Shown here one piece after another: positions 5,958 through 12,510 of a stretch of 19,031 nucleotides of DNA. The position numbers and the translations under genes were made by a program. Position 1 is the stretch's first letter; each line of letters opens with the position of its first letter. This DNA is from Clostridiales bacterium. GTDB taxonomy: Bacteria > Bacillota > Clostridia > Peptostreptococcales > Anaerovoracaceae. The stretch spans positions 1-19,031 of the forward strand of contig WRFF01000010.1 of NCBI GenBank assembly GCA_009778945.1. Reading direction: 5' to 3'. The notes under the pieces are model-generated. The model searched no databases. It was not told the origin of the DNA and saw only the letters and a list, made by a program, of their open reading frames with translations.

Positions 5958-6617
5958 ATGAACAAATCCCTGCCTTTAGTTTTGGCCAGCGCGTCGCCCC
6001 GGCGGAGCGAGATTCTCGCGGCGCACGGGTATGCGCCCATCGTCCGGCCTTCGTTTGCGGAGGAACGCGTTCCCGAAGGCCGCATATTCTCTCCCGAAGA
6101 GACCGCTATGTTTCTCGCGGAGCAGAAGGCGCAGGCGATCGCGGGCGAGCTGCTTGCCGAGGCCGGAACCGCGCCCTGCCTCGTGCTCGGTGTTGACACG
6201 ATCGTTTTTCGGGGCCATATCATCGGCAAACCGAAGGACGAACCGGATGCGTTCGCGATCCTGCGCAGCCTCGCGAACGGCACGCATGCCGTGATCAGCG
6301 GCGTCTGCCTGATCGAGCTGGCGCCTCCGCCTATCGTCGGCGGGCTTTCCGGGCGGCTGTCCGCGCTGATTCAGACGGACAAACGCCTCTTTTACGATAC
6401 GACGCTCGTGACTTTCGAGAATTATTCCGACGACGAAATCCTCGCCTATATACGGGCAAACCCGCCTTATGACAAATCGGGGTCTTACGGGATCCAGAGC
6501 GACTGGGGCAGGCACGCGCTCCGCATAGACGGCAGCGTCGAGAATGTGATCGGCCTGCCGATCCAGCGGATCGAGCCGCTCTTAGCCGCACGCGGCGCCG
6601 CACGGGCCGAGGGTTAA
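5958..6617 (+). CDS. maf: Maf family nucleoside triphosphate pyrophosphatase
   Basis: Maf proteins hydrolyse non-canonical or canonical NTPs to the monophosphate and pyrophosphate (house-cleaning), and are linked to septum control in Bacillus. Visible motifs: LASASPRR at residues 9-16 (phosphate-binding loop), GVDTIV with the catalytic Asp at 80, GKPKD at 90-94, YDKSGSYGIQ at 171-180 and NVIGLPI at 196-202. At 219 residues it is slightly longer than the usual 190-200 because of an extra PPPIVGGLSG loop near 123-132 and an Ala-rich tail. The start is the only one that keeps the SPRR loop. No Shine-Dalgarno precedes it, and an extended -10 ends 6 nt upstream. The next gene begins 4 nt after the stop, so the two form an operon. 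Confidence 0.9.
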   Translation: MNKSLPLVLASASPRRSEILAAHGYAPIVRPSFAEERVPEGRIFSPEETAMFLAEQKAQAIAGELLAEAGTAPCLVLGVDTIVFRGHIIGKPKDEPDAFAILRSLANGTHAVISGVCLIELAPPPIVGGLSGRLSALIQTDKRLFYDTTLVTFENYSDDEILAYIRANPPYDKSGSYGIQSDWGRHALRIDGSVENVIGLPIQRIEPLLAARGAARAEG

Positions 6618-6621
6618 GGCC

Positions 6622-7503
6622 ATGAAAAAACTTCCTCTCTATATCATCCTGTCCGCGCTCTTCTTCGGCACGATGGAAGTCGCTTTGAAGCTCGTGGGAA
6701 GCAATCTGGACGCTTTTCAAATCACCTTTCTGCGCTTCCTTATCGGCGGCGCTTTCCTGTTCCCGTTCGCCATCTACGAATCCCGGCAGCGGCCCGCCGG
6801 CGTGATGACATGGAAGCTCTGGCTGTATATGGCGCTGCTCGGCGTCATCAACGTCCCCATTGCCATGATCCTCTTTCAGTACGGCGTGCAGGAAAGCAAC
6901 GCCGCGACGGCCGCCGTCATCTTCTGCATCAATCCGGTCTTTACCATGCTGCTGTCCCACGTCTTCACGACGGACGACAGGATGAACCGGCGCAAAGCGC
7001 TTGCGCTTGCCGTCGGGGCCGCCGGCCTGGTCTTTATGATCCGCCCCTGGGATATGCAGCCCGGCAATACGCTGCACGGCGTCCTCATGTCGATCAGCGG
7101 GGCGGCCGTTTTCGGGCTGTTCAGCGTGCTCGGCGCCAAATCGCTCCCACGCGTCGGCGCGTTCACGCAGACATCTTCGACCTTTCTCATCGGGGCCGCC
7201 GCACTTGCCGCCGTGATGCCGATCCTCAGCCATCCGATGTTTGCGGGCGCAGGCGGCGAGATACCCCTGATCCTTTATGTGAGCCTGGTCGTCACCGGCG
7301 GCGGCTACCTCTTTTATTTCCTTGCGGTCCGTGCTTCGAACGCGTCGACCGCCGCCATCGTTTTTTTTCTGAAGCCGATCATCGCGCCCATTTTCGCCGT
7401 GATCCTGCTCGCGGAAGCCATCACATGGAACATGTACGCCGGGATCGGCCTGATCCTGGTCGCGTCCTATATCCTGCTCTTCCATAAAAAGAAAACGCCG
7501 TAA
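6622..7503 (+). CDS. DMT superfamily transporter, EamA type
   Basis: This 293-residue protein is built of ten hydrophobic helices in two homologous EamA halves. The first starts LYIILSALFFGTMEVALKLV and the second starts near residue 155 (HGVLMSISGAAVFGLFSVLG). It ends in a short basic tail, HKKKTP. The family exports metabolites, amino acids or drugs across the inner membrane; the substrate cannot be predicted from sequence. The ATG lies behind GGGTTAAGG and 4 nt after the maf stop, so it is probably translated from the same mRNA. The minus-strand neighbour at 7610 belongs to the same superfamily but is clearly different in sequence, so it is not a recent duplicate. Confidence 0.9.
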   Translation: MKKLPLYIILSALFFGTMEVALKLVGSNLDAFQITFLRFLIGGAFLFPFAIYESRQRPAGVMTWKLWLYMALLGVINVPIAMILFQYGVQESNAATAAVIFCINPVFTMLLSHVFTTDDRMNRRKALALAVGAAGLVFMIRPWDMQPGNTLHGVLMSISGAAVFGLFSVLGAKSLPRVGAFTQTSSTFLIGAAALAAVMPILSHPMFAGAGGEIPLILYVSLVVTGGGYLFYFLAVRASNASTAAIVFFLKPIIAPIFAVILLAEAITWNMYAGIGLILVASYILLFHKKKTP

Positions 7504-7512
7504 GCGTACCGT

Positions 7513-7611
7513 ATCGAATAACCATTGCCGCGCCGGCGCTGCGTGAGCAGTTGCGTTCCCATTCATAACGGCTCTCGTAATACATCGAATAACTATCGCC
7601 GCGCAGGCGCT
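7513..7611. repeat. 28-bp direct repeat, 71-bp period, between convergent genes
   Basis: ATCGAATAACCATTGCCGCG (7513 on) and ATCGAATAACTATCGCCGCG (7584 on) begin two 28-bp copies that differ at three positions. The second copy runs two bases into the end of the minus-strand transporter gene. No clear terminator is seen between these convergent genes. Confidence 0.8.
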
Positions 7612-8458
7612 ATCCGGTGGCGACGAATATGAAGGTGACGCCGGCAAGCGCAATGATGGCCGCGATGATTTTTCGGCGCAAAGAACCGGTCTCTTTCAGA
7701 AAAAGGAAGGCGGCGATGGGGATGGTGACGCAAGTGAGTGTGGAGATATAGGTCGTTACGCTCATAAGGGCTCCCAGCGCGAGCGCCAGTATCAAACCGT
7801 ACGCGGCGACGCATCGAAAACACATGAGGAAAACGTTTTCGCGCGACTTCAGAAATTCTTTGTCCACGGGCCGTTTGCCGAAGAATACGATGGCCCACAT
7901 CACTCCGGCGGCGAGGAGCTTTGACGGAAAAACATATTCCGCCAAACCCGCATGGACGATCATGTATTTGTCAAAAGCGGAGATCGCCGCAATCAGCAAG
8001 GCGGTCAGAATTGAGTAAACAGCGCCCTTCGGGTTGACAGTAGCCTTTTGGGCAACCACAAGGCCGGCCGCGAATACAAGCGCGCCGCCGACAAGCCGCA
8101 GCGGCGCCAGAGGCTCGCCGAGCAGCCAGACGCCGATGAGCGTCGCGAAGCCGATTTGGAAATTGAAAAAAACGGAAAAAACGCTCGCTTCCGTCAGTTC
8201 GAGCGCCTTGGCGTTGACGATATGAAACAGCGCCGCCGTCACGACGGACGCCGCGAAAATAAGCCAAAGCCGCCAATCGTAAACAGCCCAGTTGATCTTC
8301 GCGACGAACAACCCGACAACGCCGGGCAGCGCAACCGCGGTCGCCATGACGGCCGCGAGGAACAGCGGATCGATTTTTTTGTGGCCGAACGCGCGCCGGA
8401 GAAAAATATTGTAACCGGTTTGGCTCAAAAGGCTGGCGAATATAAAGACAACCCACAT
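7610..8458 (-). CDS. DMT superfamily transporter, EamA type (divergent member)
   Basis: The protein has 282 residues from the ATG at 8458 (MWVVFIFASLLSQTG). It has ten hydrophobic segments and the two-half EamA layout, with the second half opening GAVYSILTALLIAAISAFDK. The end reads KIIAAIIALAGVTFIFVATG. Possible earlier starts are ATG 8470/8467 and a TTG at 8563 that would add a non-hydrophobic leader; none has a Shine-Dalgarno. I prefer 8458 because an extended -10 (TGATATGAT) ends 7 nt upstream, and because it places the first helix at the N-terminus. The substrate is unknown. It runs convergent to the other DMT gene and divergent from the thioesterase gene. Confidence 0.85.
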   Translation of the reverse strand: MWVVFIFASLLSQTGYNIFLRRAFGHKKIDPLFLAAVMATAVALPGVVGLFVAKINWAVYDWRLWLIFAASVVTAALFHIVNAKALELTEASVFSVFFNFQIGFATLIGVWLLGEPLAPLRLVGGALVFAAGLVVAQKATVNPKGAVYSILTALLIAAISAFDKYMIVHAGLAEYVFPSKLLAAGVMWAIVFFGKRPVDKEFLKSRENVFLMCFRCVAAYGLILALALGALMSVTTYISTLTCVTIPIAAFLFLKETGSLRRKIIAAIIALAGVTFIFVATG

Positions 8459-8465
8459 AGGTATC

Positions 8466-8474
8466 ATCATATCA
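8466..8474 (-). promoter_or_regulatory. Extended -10 element before the minus-strand DMT gene
   Basis: On the minus strand TGATATGAT (8474 down to 8466) fits TGnTATnAT. Seven nucleotides separate it from ATG 8458. No convincing -35 is visible. The motif overlaps the alternative ATGs at 8470 and 8467, which would not be in the transcript. Confidence 0.4.
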
Positions 8475-8704
8475 TGTTTGAACAGAAGGCTATGACTTTG
8501 AGGATTTACGCGGAAAAGGCCCGGCGCAAAACAGAAAAATGCGGACGGTGAATGGCCGCGCAAGGCTCATCCGTGATCCCATGCTACAATAAAAACGTCG
8601 TTGATATCTATACGGAGAACCGTGCTCAGTAATGCACTGCTGTTCCCATAATAGAATATCTCTGAAAGCCGGGCGATACAGCCTTCTTTCATAAGGAATT
8701 TGTG

Positions 8705-8730
8705 CCGCCGCTACACACGCTACGCGGCGG
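8705..8730 (+). promoter_or_regulatory. Hairpin just upstream of the thioesterase Shine-Dalgarno
   Basis: CCGCCGC (8705-8711) and GCGGCGG (8724-8730) form a 7-bp GC-only stem with a 12-nt loop. The Shine-Dalgarno GGAGG follows at 8734-8738. The stem could influence access of ribosomes to this site or stabilise the mRNA 5' end. The rest of 8564-8704 shows no clear promoter. Confidence 0.3.
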
Positions 8731-8742
8731 AATGGAGGTAAC

Positions 8743-9174
8743 ATGAAAAAGTTTTATACGGATACCCGTGTGCTGTACGCGGACACGGACGCGATGGGAG
8801 TCGTGTATCACGGAAGATATATCGTCTGGTTTGAACTGGGCCGCACCGAATTCCTGCGCGAAATCGGGTTTCCGTACACGGAACTGGAAAAGCTGCCGTT
8901 CTGGCTGCCCGTGACCGTCACGCACTGTGAATACAAATCGCCGGGGCGTTACGACGATCTACTGGAGATCGCCACCTGGCCGAGCAAGCTGACCTTCGCG
9001 ACCGTACAGATGAGCTATGAGATCCGGCGCAAAGAAACCGGGGGACTCCTGGTCACGGGCTATACGGAGCACGCCATCACAGACGACAAACTGCGGCCGA
9101 TCCGCGCGAAAAAAGTCTGCCCCGAAGCCTGGGAAGCGACCATGGATATCATCCGCGCAAACGAAGCGGAATAA
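8743..9174 (+). CDS. Acyl-CoA thioesterase, hot-dog fold (YbgC/FadM-like)
   Basis: This 143-residue protein is a single 4-hydroxybenzoyl-CoA-thioesterase-type hot-dog domain. The signature YADTDAMGVVYHGRYIVWFE (residues 12-31) contains the catalytic Asp (D16) and the GVVYH turn, followed by RTEFLREIG. The central strand has VTVTHCEYKSPGRYDDLLEI, as in YbgC/YbaW/FadM proteins. These enzymes hydrolyse short- or medium-chain acyl-CoA, or acyl groups on carrier protein, in the cytoplasm as tetramers. The ATG is supported by TGGAGG at 8733-8738. It appears to be a single-gene unit. The precise acyl substrate is not predictable. Confidence 0.9.
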   Translation: MKKFYTDTRVLYADTDAMGVVYHGRYIVWFELGRTEFLREIGFPYTELEKLPFWLPVTVTHCEYKSPGRYDDLLEIATWPSKLTFATVQMSYEIRRKETGGLLVTGYTEHAITDDKLRPIRAKKVCPEAWEATMDIIRANEAE

Positions 9175-9230
9175 GAACCGCCCTCCTGTCTTTTGGCCGC
9201 AAACCTCTATTGCTTGCAGGCCATCGCTGC

Positions 9231-10310
9231 TTATAGCAAAAAATCGCGCAGCTCGCGCTGAGCCCTCAAGAACTCCGGATTCTTGTACCGCAATTGTTTC
9301 CCCAGCCTCTTCGCTATCAACCTCGCCAATCTTTCAAACTCATCAATGCTTCGTATCTGCTCATTGGTCGCAGTAACTACATAAATACCAAGCGCACTCA
9401 GATCAGTCCGCCTCTTTGAGTCCTCGGCTATTCGATCCGCTCCCGTATGATGCAGATTGCTGTCATACTCAACCGCAAGGCCGGCTTCCGGCCAGTAGAA
9501 GTCGCATACGTAGTAAGCTTTGTTCGCTCTCTGCTTGGCGCCCCTCCCAAAATTGATCCTTCTGTTTAGCTCCGGCGCCGGAAACCCATAGCCGCCGTAC
9601 TTGTACGGCAGCGTCAAGAGCACAAAAAGGATTGTTTCCATAGGCGATGCCGCTCCGTCCGCAATATACATCAAAGCCTTGGACGCTTTTTTCTGCCCAC
9701 CCACGCCTTTCATGCGGGATGTAAAAGCCTTGAGCTCTTTCGTGTTGGTAAGCCGGGGATGATTATATATAGTTTTATCAGCCCCATCCGAATTTTGGCC
9801 GGGGCCGTCAAGGCCTCTGTTCCCGCCCCCGCCCCCGTTCCCGTTGCCGTCGCCGCCTCCGCCTCCGCCTCTGTTCCCGCCCCCGCCCCCGCTTACATTG
9901 GCATACTCTCTGCGGCGCTCCCCTTTGACAGACAAGGAGTAGGTTCCGCAAAACTCAAGCCCAAGCGCTATAAGCTTGCCCAATGGCAGCTCCCCGGCCA
10001 TTTGAAAAAAACAGAACGGCGGAGCGCTTACGGCCATTCCGTCGCCGATCTCGACAAAACCCCAATCCGGAATTTTCCCCGTGTGCACATGCGGACAGAT
10101 AAGCCCTGTCTGTCGCCTTGTATTTGGGCTGCTTACTGCCAAGTGAATCGGATATGACAATTCACTTGGCATCACATCCAGTATGTCCGCGGTATTGGGA
10201 AGCGCAGAAGGTACCATCTTCTTGCGATGTTTTACGGCATTGCCAATTCCCGCATTTCCATGCAAACGCCAATATTCCACGGCCGATTTGTGGCTAATAA
10301 TCATATCCAT
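9231..10310 (-). CDS. AbiEi-like N-terminal domain fused by polyglycine linker to a PD-(D/E)XK (DUF559-like) nuclease domain
   Basis: This 359-residue protein has three parts. Residues 1-135 start MDMIISHKSAVEYWRLHG and include VSAPPFCFFQMA and CGTY, resembling AbiEi-type or related HTH-less modules of abortive-infection systems. Residues 141-165 are a low-complexity Gly/Asn/Arg linker. Residues 205-359 look like a restriction-endonuclease-like domain: SPMET (E225), VCDFYW (D270), AVEYDSNLHH (E281, D283) and a following R301-x-D303, as in the DUF559/VSR-like superfamily. The usual catalytic Lys position reads Asp or Tyr here, so activity is uncertain. ATG 10310 has no Shine-Dalgarno; TATAAT ends 5 nt upstream. 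No partner toxin or antitoxin gene adjoins it. Defence or DNA-processing roles are inference. Confidence 0.65.
   Translation of the reverse strand: MDMIISHKSAVEYWRLHGNAGIGNAVKHRKKMVPSALPNTADILDVMPSELSYPIHLAVSSPNTRRQTGLICPHVHTGKIPDWGFVEIGDGMAVSAPPFCFFQMAGELPLGKLIALGLEFCGTYSLSVKGERRREYANVSGGGGGNRGGGGGGDGNGNGGGGGNRGLDGPGQNSDGADKTIYNHPRLTNTKELKAFTSRMKGVGGQKKASKALMYIADGAASPMETILFVLLTLPYKYGGYGFPAPELNRRINFGRGAKQRANKAYYVCDFYWPEAGLAVEYDSNLHHTGADRIAEDSKRRTDLSALGIYVVTATNEQIRSIDEFERLARLIAKRLGKQLRYKNPEFLRAQRELRDFLL
9813..9891 (-). repeat. In-frame 25-bp direct repeat, 54-bp period, in the glycine linker
   Basis: Identical 25-bp copies lie at 9813-9837 and 9867-9891, each encoding GGGGGNRG on the minus strand. 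The offset of 54 bp is 18 codons, so gain or loss of a unit keeps the frame. The coding strand has runs of five, five and three G separated by single bases, a possible G-quadruplex. Confidence 0.85.
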
Positions 10311-10315
10311 GCGAA

Positions 10316-10324
10316 ATTATAGCA
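10316..10324 (-). promoter_or_regulatory. Extended -10 element before the AbiEi-like gene
   Basis: On the minus strand TGCTATAAT (10324 down to 10316) is a perfect extended -10. A weak TTTAAA lies 17 nt further upstream. Five nucleotides (TTCGC) separate the hexamer from ATG 10310. No Shine-Dalgarno is present. Confidence 0.6.
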
Positions 10325-10408
10325 TATTTTGGCATAAATTTAAATAATTAGGAGTTTTTTTATTTTTCATTGCGACTATATACCATCCATGTCAGGATTA
10401 TGGCGGGG

Positions 10409-10543
10409 TTGTAGTACAAATTGACGGTTATGTATATTTTTCATGCCAGATTTCGCGATTTTCCTGCCATTTATCGGTCTATTCGATGAAATTACCGCAT
10501 AAATCCACCCGCAAGCATACATAACCGTCAATTTGTGCTATAA
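10409..10543. repeat. 135-bp element with 27-bp terminal inverted repeats (MITE-like)
   Basis: Arms at 10409-10435 and 10517-10543 are inverted copies. The inner 20 bp of each (10416-10435 and 10517-10536; ACAAATTGACGGTTATGTAT) are perfect, and the outer 7 bp have two mismatches. The interior is AT-rich and non-coding. No obvious target-site duplication flanks it. The 81-nt gap between arms makes a terminator role unlikely. It sits in the 331-bp gap between the convergent-side end of modC and the nuclease promoter; the rest of that gap shows no gene. Confidence 0.7.
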
Positions 10544-10562
10544 ACTCGGGAATTTACCGTTC

Positions 10563-10666
10563 GTTTCTGCTTCCTAACGTCAGCGCAGGAGGAGGATCTT
10601 TTCCCTTAAAATAAAAATGGGTTTGTTTCTGCTTCCTAACGTCAGCGCAGGAGGAGGATCTTTTCC
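10563..10666. repeat. 42-bp direct repeat duplicating the 3' end of modC
   Basis: 10563-10604 and 10625-10666 are identical 42-bp copies, offset 62 bp. The right copy contains the last seven codons and stop of modC (EKILLLR-stop). The left copy is a non-functional duplicate downstream of the gene. The 20-bp spacer is A/T-rich. Confidence 0.95.
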
Positions 10667-11742
10667 GGCGAAACGGAGAGGCGCTCCGTGCCGAAGGGGT
10701 CAAAACCGCGCGGCACAATCCACCAGATCGGCGCATCCCCGGCGCGCTGCCCGGGCGTGCGCAGCAGCACACTCGTCTCAAACGGCCCCTTCACCGTCTC
10801 GTCGATCGACACGGGAAAGCCTTCGCCCTCTCCGCAGACAAAGAAATCATGCGCGCGGATGCCCGCGTACCCGTGTTCCGGCAGGATCTCCCGCCCCGCG
10901 TCAAGTTCGATCCCCCAGTCCTCCGCGAAAAACCGCGTCCCGCCGGTCTTTTCGATGTGCGAGATATTTTTGCAGCCTGTGATGCGCGCGGCCTGCGCCG
11001 TCACCGGATCCGCAAAGATCCCCGCGAGGGGGCCTTCCGCGACAACGGCGCCGCCGTCCAAAATCACGAGCCGCTCGGCGATGCGATACGCTTCGTCGCG
11101 GCTGTGCGTCACCAGCACAACGTCCCCGTCATAGCCTTTGATATCGTGCTTCAGCTCCACCTGCATATTTTCCCGCAGGAAGGAGTCGAGCGCGGAAAAA
11201 GGCTCGTCCAGGAGCAGTACTTCCGGATTCGACGCATAAATACGCGCAAGCGCCGCGCGCTGCTGCTGCCCGCCCGAAAGCTGCACCGGGTATTGCAGCG
11301 CCTGCGCAGCCAATTGAAAGCGTTCCAGCAGCGCGTCTACCGCCGCGCCCCGATCTGCGGTATTTCCCGCCGCCGCGCCCCGATCTGCGGTATTTCCCGC
11401 CGCCGCGCCCCGCCCCATCGGCGCCTGTCCCGGGCGCCAGGCGATCTCGATGTTCTGCCGCACCGTCATATTCGGGAAGAGCGCGTAGTTTTGAAACAGG
11501 TATCCGACCCGGCGCGCCTGCGGTTTCATATCGATCTTTGCCGCCGAGTCAAAGAGGACGCGATCCCCCACGGTGATGCGCCCTTCGTCCGGCGTGAGCA
11601 GGCCCGCGATGCATTTGAGCGTGATGCTCTTGCCGCTGCCGGACGCGCCGAGCAGCGCCAGCGTTTCGCCCTCTTCCGTCCGGAACGAGACGTCGAGCGT
11701 AAAGCCCTTGTATTTTTTGCGGATTTCGACCGAAAGGCTCAT
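10642..11742 (-). CDS. modC: Molybdate ABC transporter ATP-binding protein ModC
   Basis: This 366-residue ATPase energises molybdate (or tungstate) import with ModB. Motifs: Walker A GASGSGKS (32-39), Q-loop YLFQNYALFP (81-90), signature LSGGQQQRAALARI (155-168), Walker B VLLLDEPFSALD (175-186) and switch His in THSRDE (213). The C-terminal region after about 255 resembles the accessory domain of ModC/CysA-type ATPases but is shorter and not a clean TOBE. Residues 111-134 are an Ala/Gly insertion (GAAAGNTADR repeated twice) between Q-loop and signature. Substrate assignment rests on the adjacent modB and modA. The ATG has GAGG 8 nt upstream and lies 57 nt after the modB stop. Confidence 0.85.
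   Translation of the reverse strand: MSLSVEIRKKYKGFTLDVSFRTEEGETLALLGASGSGKSITLKCIAGLLTPDEGRITVGDRVLFDSAAKIDMKPQARRVGYLFQNYALFPNMTVRQNIEIAWRPGQAPMGRGAAAGNTADRGAAAGNTADRGAAVDALLERFQLAAQALQYPVQLSGGQQQRAALARIYASNPEVLLLDEPFSALDSFLRENMQVELKHDIKGYDGDVVLVTHSRDEAYRIAERLVILDGGAVVAEGPLAGIFADPVTAQAARITGCKNISHIEKTGGTRFFAEDWGIELDAGREILPEHGYAGIRAHDFFVCGEGEGFPVSIDETVKGPFETSVLLRTPGQRAGDAPIWWIVPRGFDPFGTERLSVSPEKILLLR
11341..11412 (-). repeat. 30-bp in-frame tandem repeat inside modC
   Basis: 11341-11370 and 11371-11400 are identical, and 11401-11412 begins a third unit. On the minus strand each unit encodes the ten residues GAAAGNTADR (in circular permutation). The insertion falls in the helical subdomain region, before the signature motif. 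Confidence 0.95.
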
Positions 11743-11813
11743 CCGCGCGCCTCGGAACGATATGAAATTCGAAAGCCTGTACTCATTGCAGCCGCCGGCT
11801 CATCCGCGCGCCT
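11736..11813. repeat. 17-bp direct repeat at the modB/modC junction, 61-bp period
   Basis: GGCTCATCCGCGCGCCT occurs at 11736-11752 and 11797-11813. The right copy contains the modB stop codon, the left copy the modC start codon. On the minus strand both read GCGGATGAGCC, in which ATG and TGA overlap. Confidence 0.9.
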
Positions 11814-12483
11814 TCAGCCGGTATTTGTCCTGCCGGCTTTCCGAAAAAATACTGATCCCCCAGACAAAGAGGAAAGATACGACCACGAGGATGATCACGT
11901 ATTGATACGCCTCGTCCATGCGGCCGCCCATCACCGCCGAATAAATGGCGATCGGCATTGTGCGCGAAACGCCTGCGATATTGCCCGCGATCATCGCGGT
12001 TGCGCCGAACTCACCGAGTCCGCGCGAAAAGGCGAGAATTGCCCCTGAAGTCAAACCGGACGCGGAAAGAGGAAAGAGAAGCCGCAGCGCGATCACCCGC
12101 TCCGGCAGGCCGATCGTGCGCGCCGCCTGGATATAGATCGGATCAACCTGATCAAAAGCCGCGCGCGCGCTCCGATACATAAGCGGAAGCGCGATCACGG
12201 TCGCCGCGAGCACCGTCGCCGGCCAGGAAAAGACGAGTTTTACGCCGATCTCGCCGAGCAGAACGCCAAACGGCCCATTGATGCCGAAAAGCAGCAGCAG
12301 GAAAAAGCCCGCCACCGTCGGCGGCAGGACGAGCGGAAGCGTCAAGATCGCGTCACAGGCAGAGCGCAGCTTGGCGCTTCTGGATTTACAAACAAGATAA
12401 GCGAGCGCCGTTCCGATCACAAAAGTGAATAGGATCGCGACGCTCGCAGTTTTCAGGGAAATCAGTATCGGTGTCAGTACCAT
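11800..12483 (-). CDS. modB: Molybdate ABC transporter permease ModB
   Basis: This 227-residue inner-membrane permease has five hydrophobic helices, starting TPILISLKTASVAILFTFVI. The EAA-type coupling loop reads LGEFGATAMIAGNIAGVSRT (about residues 146-165), closely matching ModB/CysT-type permeases, where it docks on the ATPase. VLPPTVAGFFLLLLFG is also typical of ModB. No Shine-Dalgarno precedes ATG 12483; instead TGATATACT ends 6 nt upstream, suggesting its own leaderless transcript. Its stop region is duplicated to give the modC start. A strong hairpin and 122 bp separate it from modA. Confidence 0.9.
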   Translation of the reverse strand: MVLTPILISLKTASVAILFTFVIGTALAYLVCKSRSAKLRSACDAILTLPLVLPPTVAGFFLLLLFGINGPFGVLLGEIGVKLVFSWPATVLAATVIALPLMYRSARAAFDQVDPIYIQAARTIGLPERVIALRLLFPLSASGLTSGAILAFSRGLGEFGATAMIAGNIAGVSRTMPIAIYSAVMGGRMDEAYQYVIILVVVSFLFVWGISIFSESRQDKYRLKARG

Positions 12484-12489
12484 AATTCG

Positions 12490-12498
12490 AGTATATCA
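12490..12498 (-). promoter_or_regulatory. Extended -10 element before modB
   Basis: On the minus strand TGATATACT (12498 down to 12490) is followed by six bases and ATG 12483. The same GTATGATATACT string occurs before ftsZ (15632 down to 15621). The -35 position falls inside the hairpin at 12511-12552 and is not a good match. Confidence 0.5.
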
Positions 12499-12510
12499 TA
12501 CGAATCAGCA

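Noticed and set aside
6331..7653. 440-codon minus-strand ORF antisense to maf and the DMT transporter
   Set aside because: Arg/Asp/His-rich shadow typical of the reverse strand of GC-rich genes; both sense genes have clear family motifs.
10409..10543. Terminator for modC
   Set aside because: The arms are separated by 81 nt and are not followed by a T-run; a mobile-element-like repeat fits better.
10849..12048. 399-codon plus-strand ORF opposite modC and modB
   Set aside because: Shadow of the mod genes; the repeats it seems to encode are the 30-bp modC repeats read in reverse.
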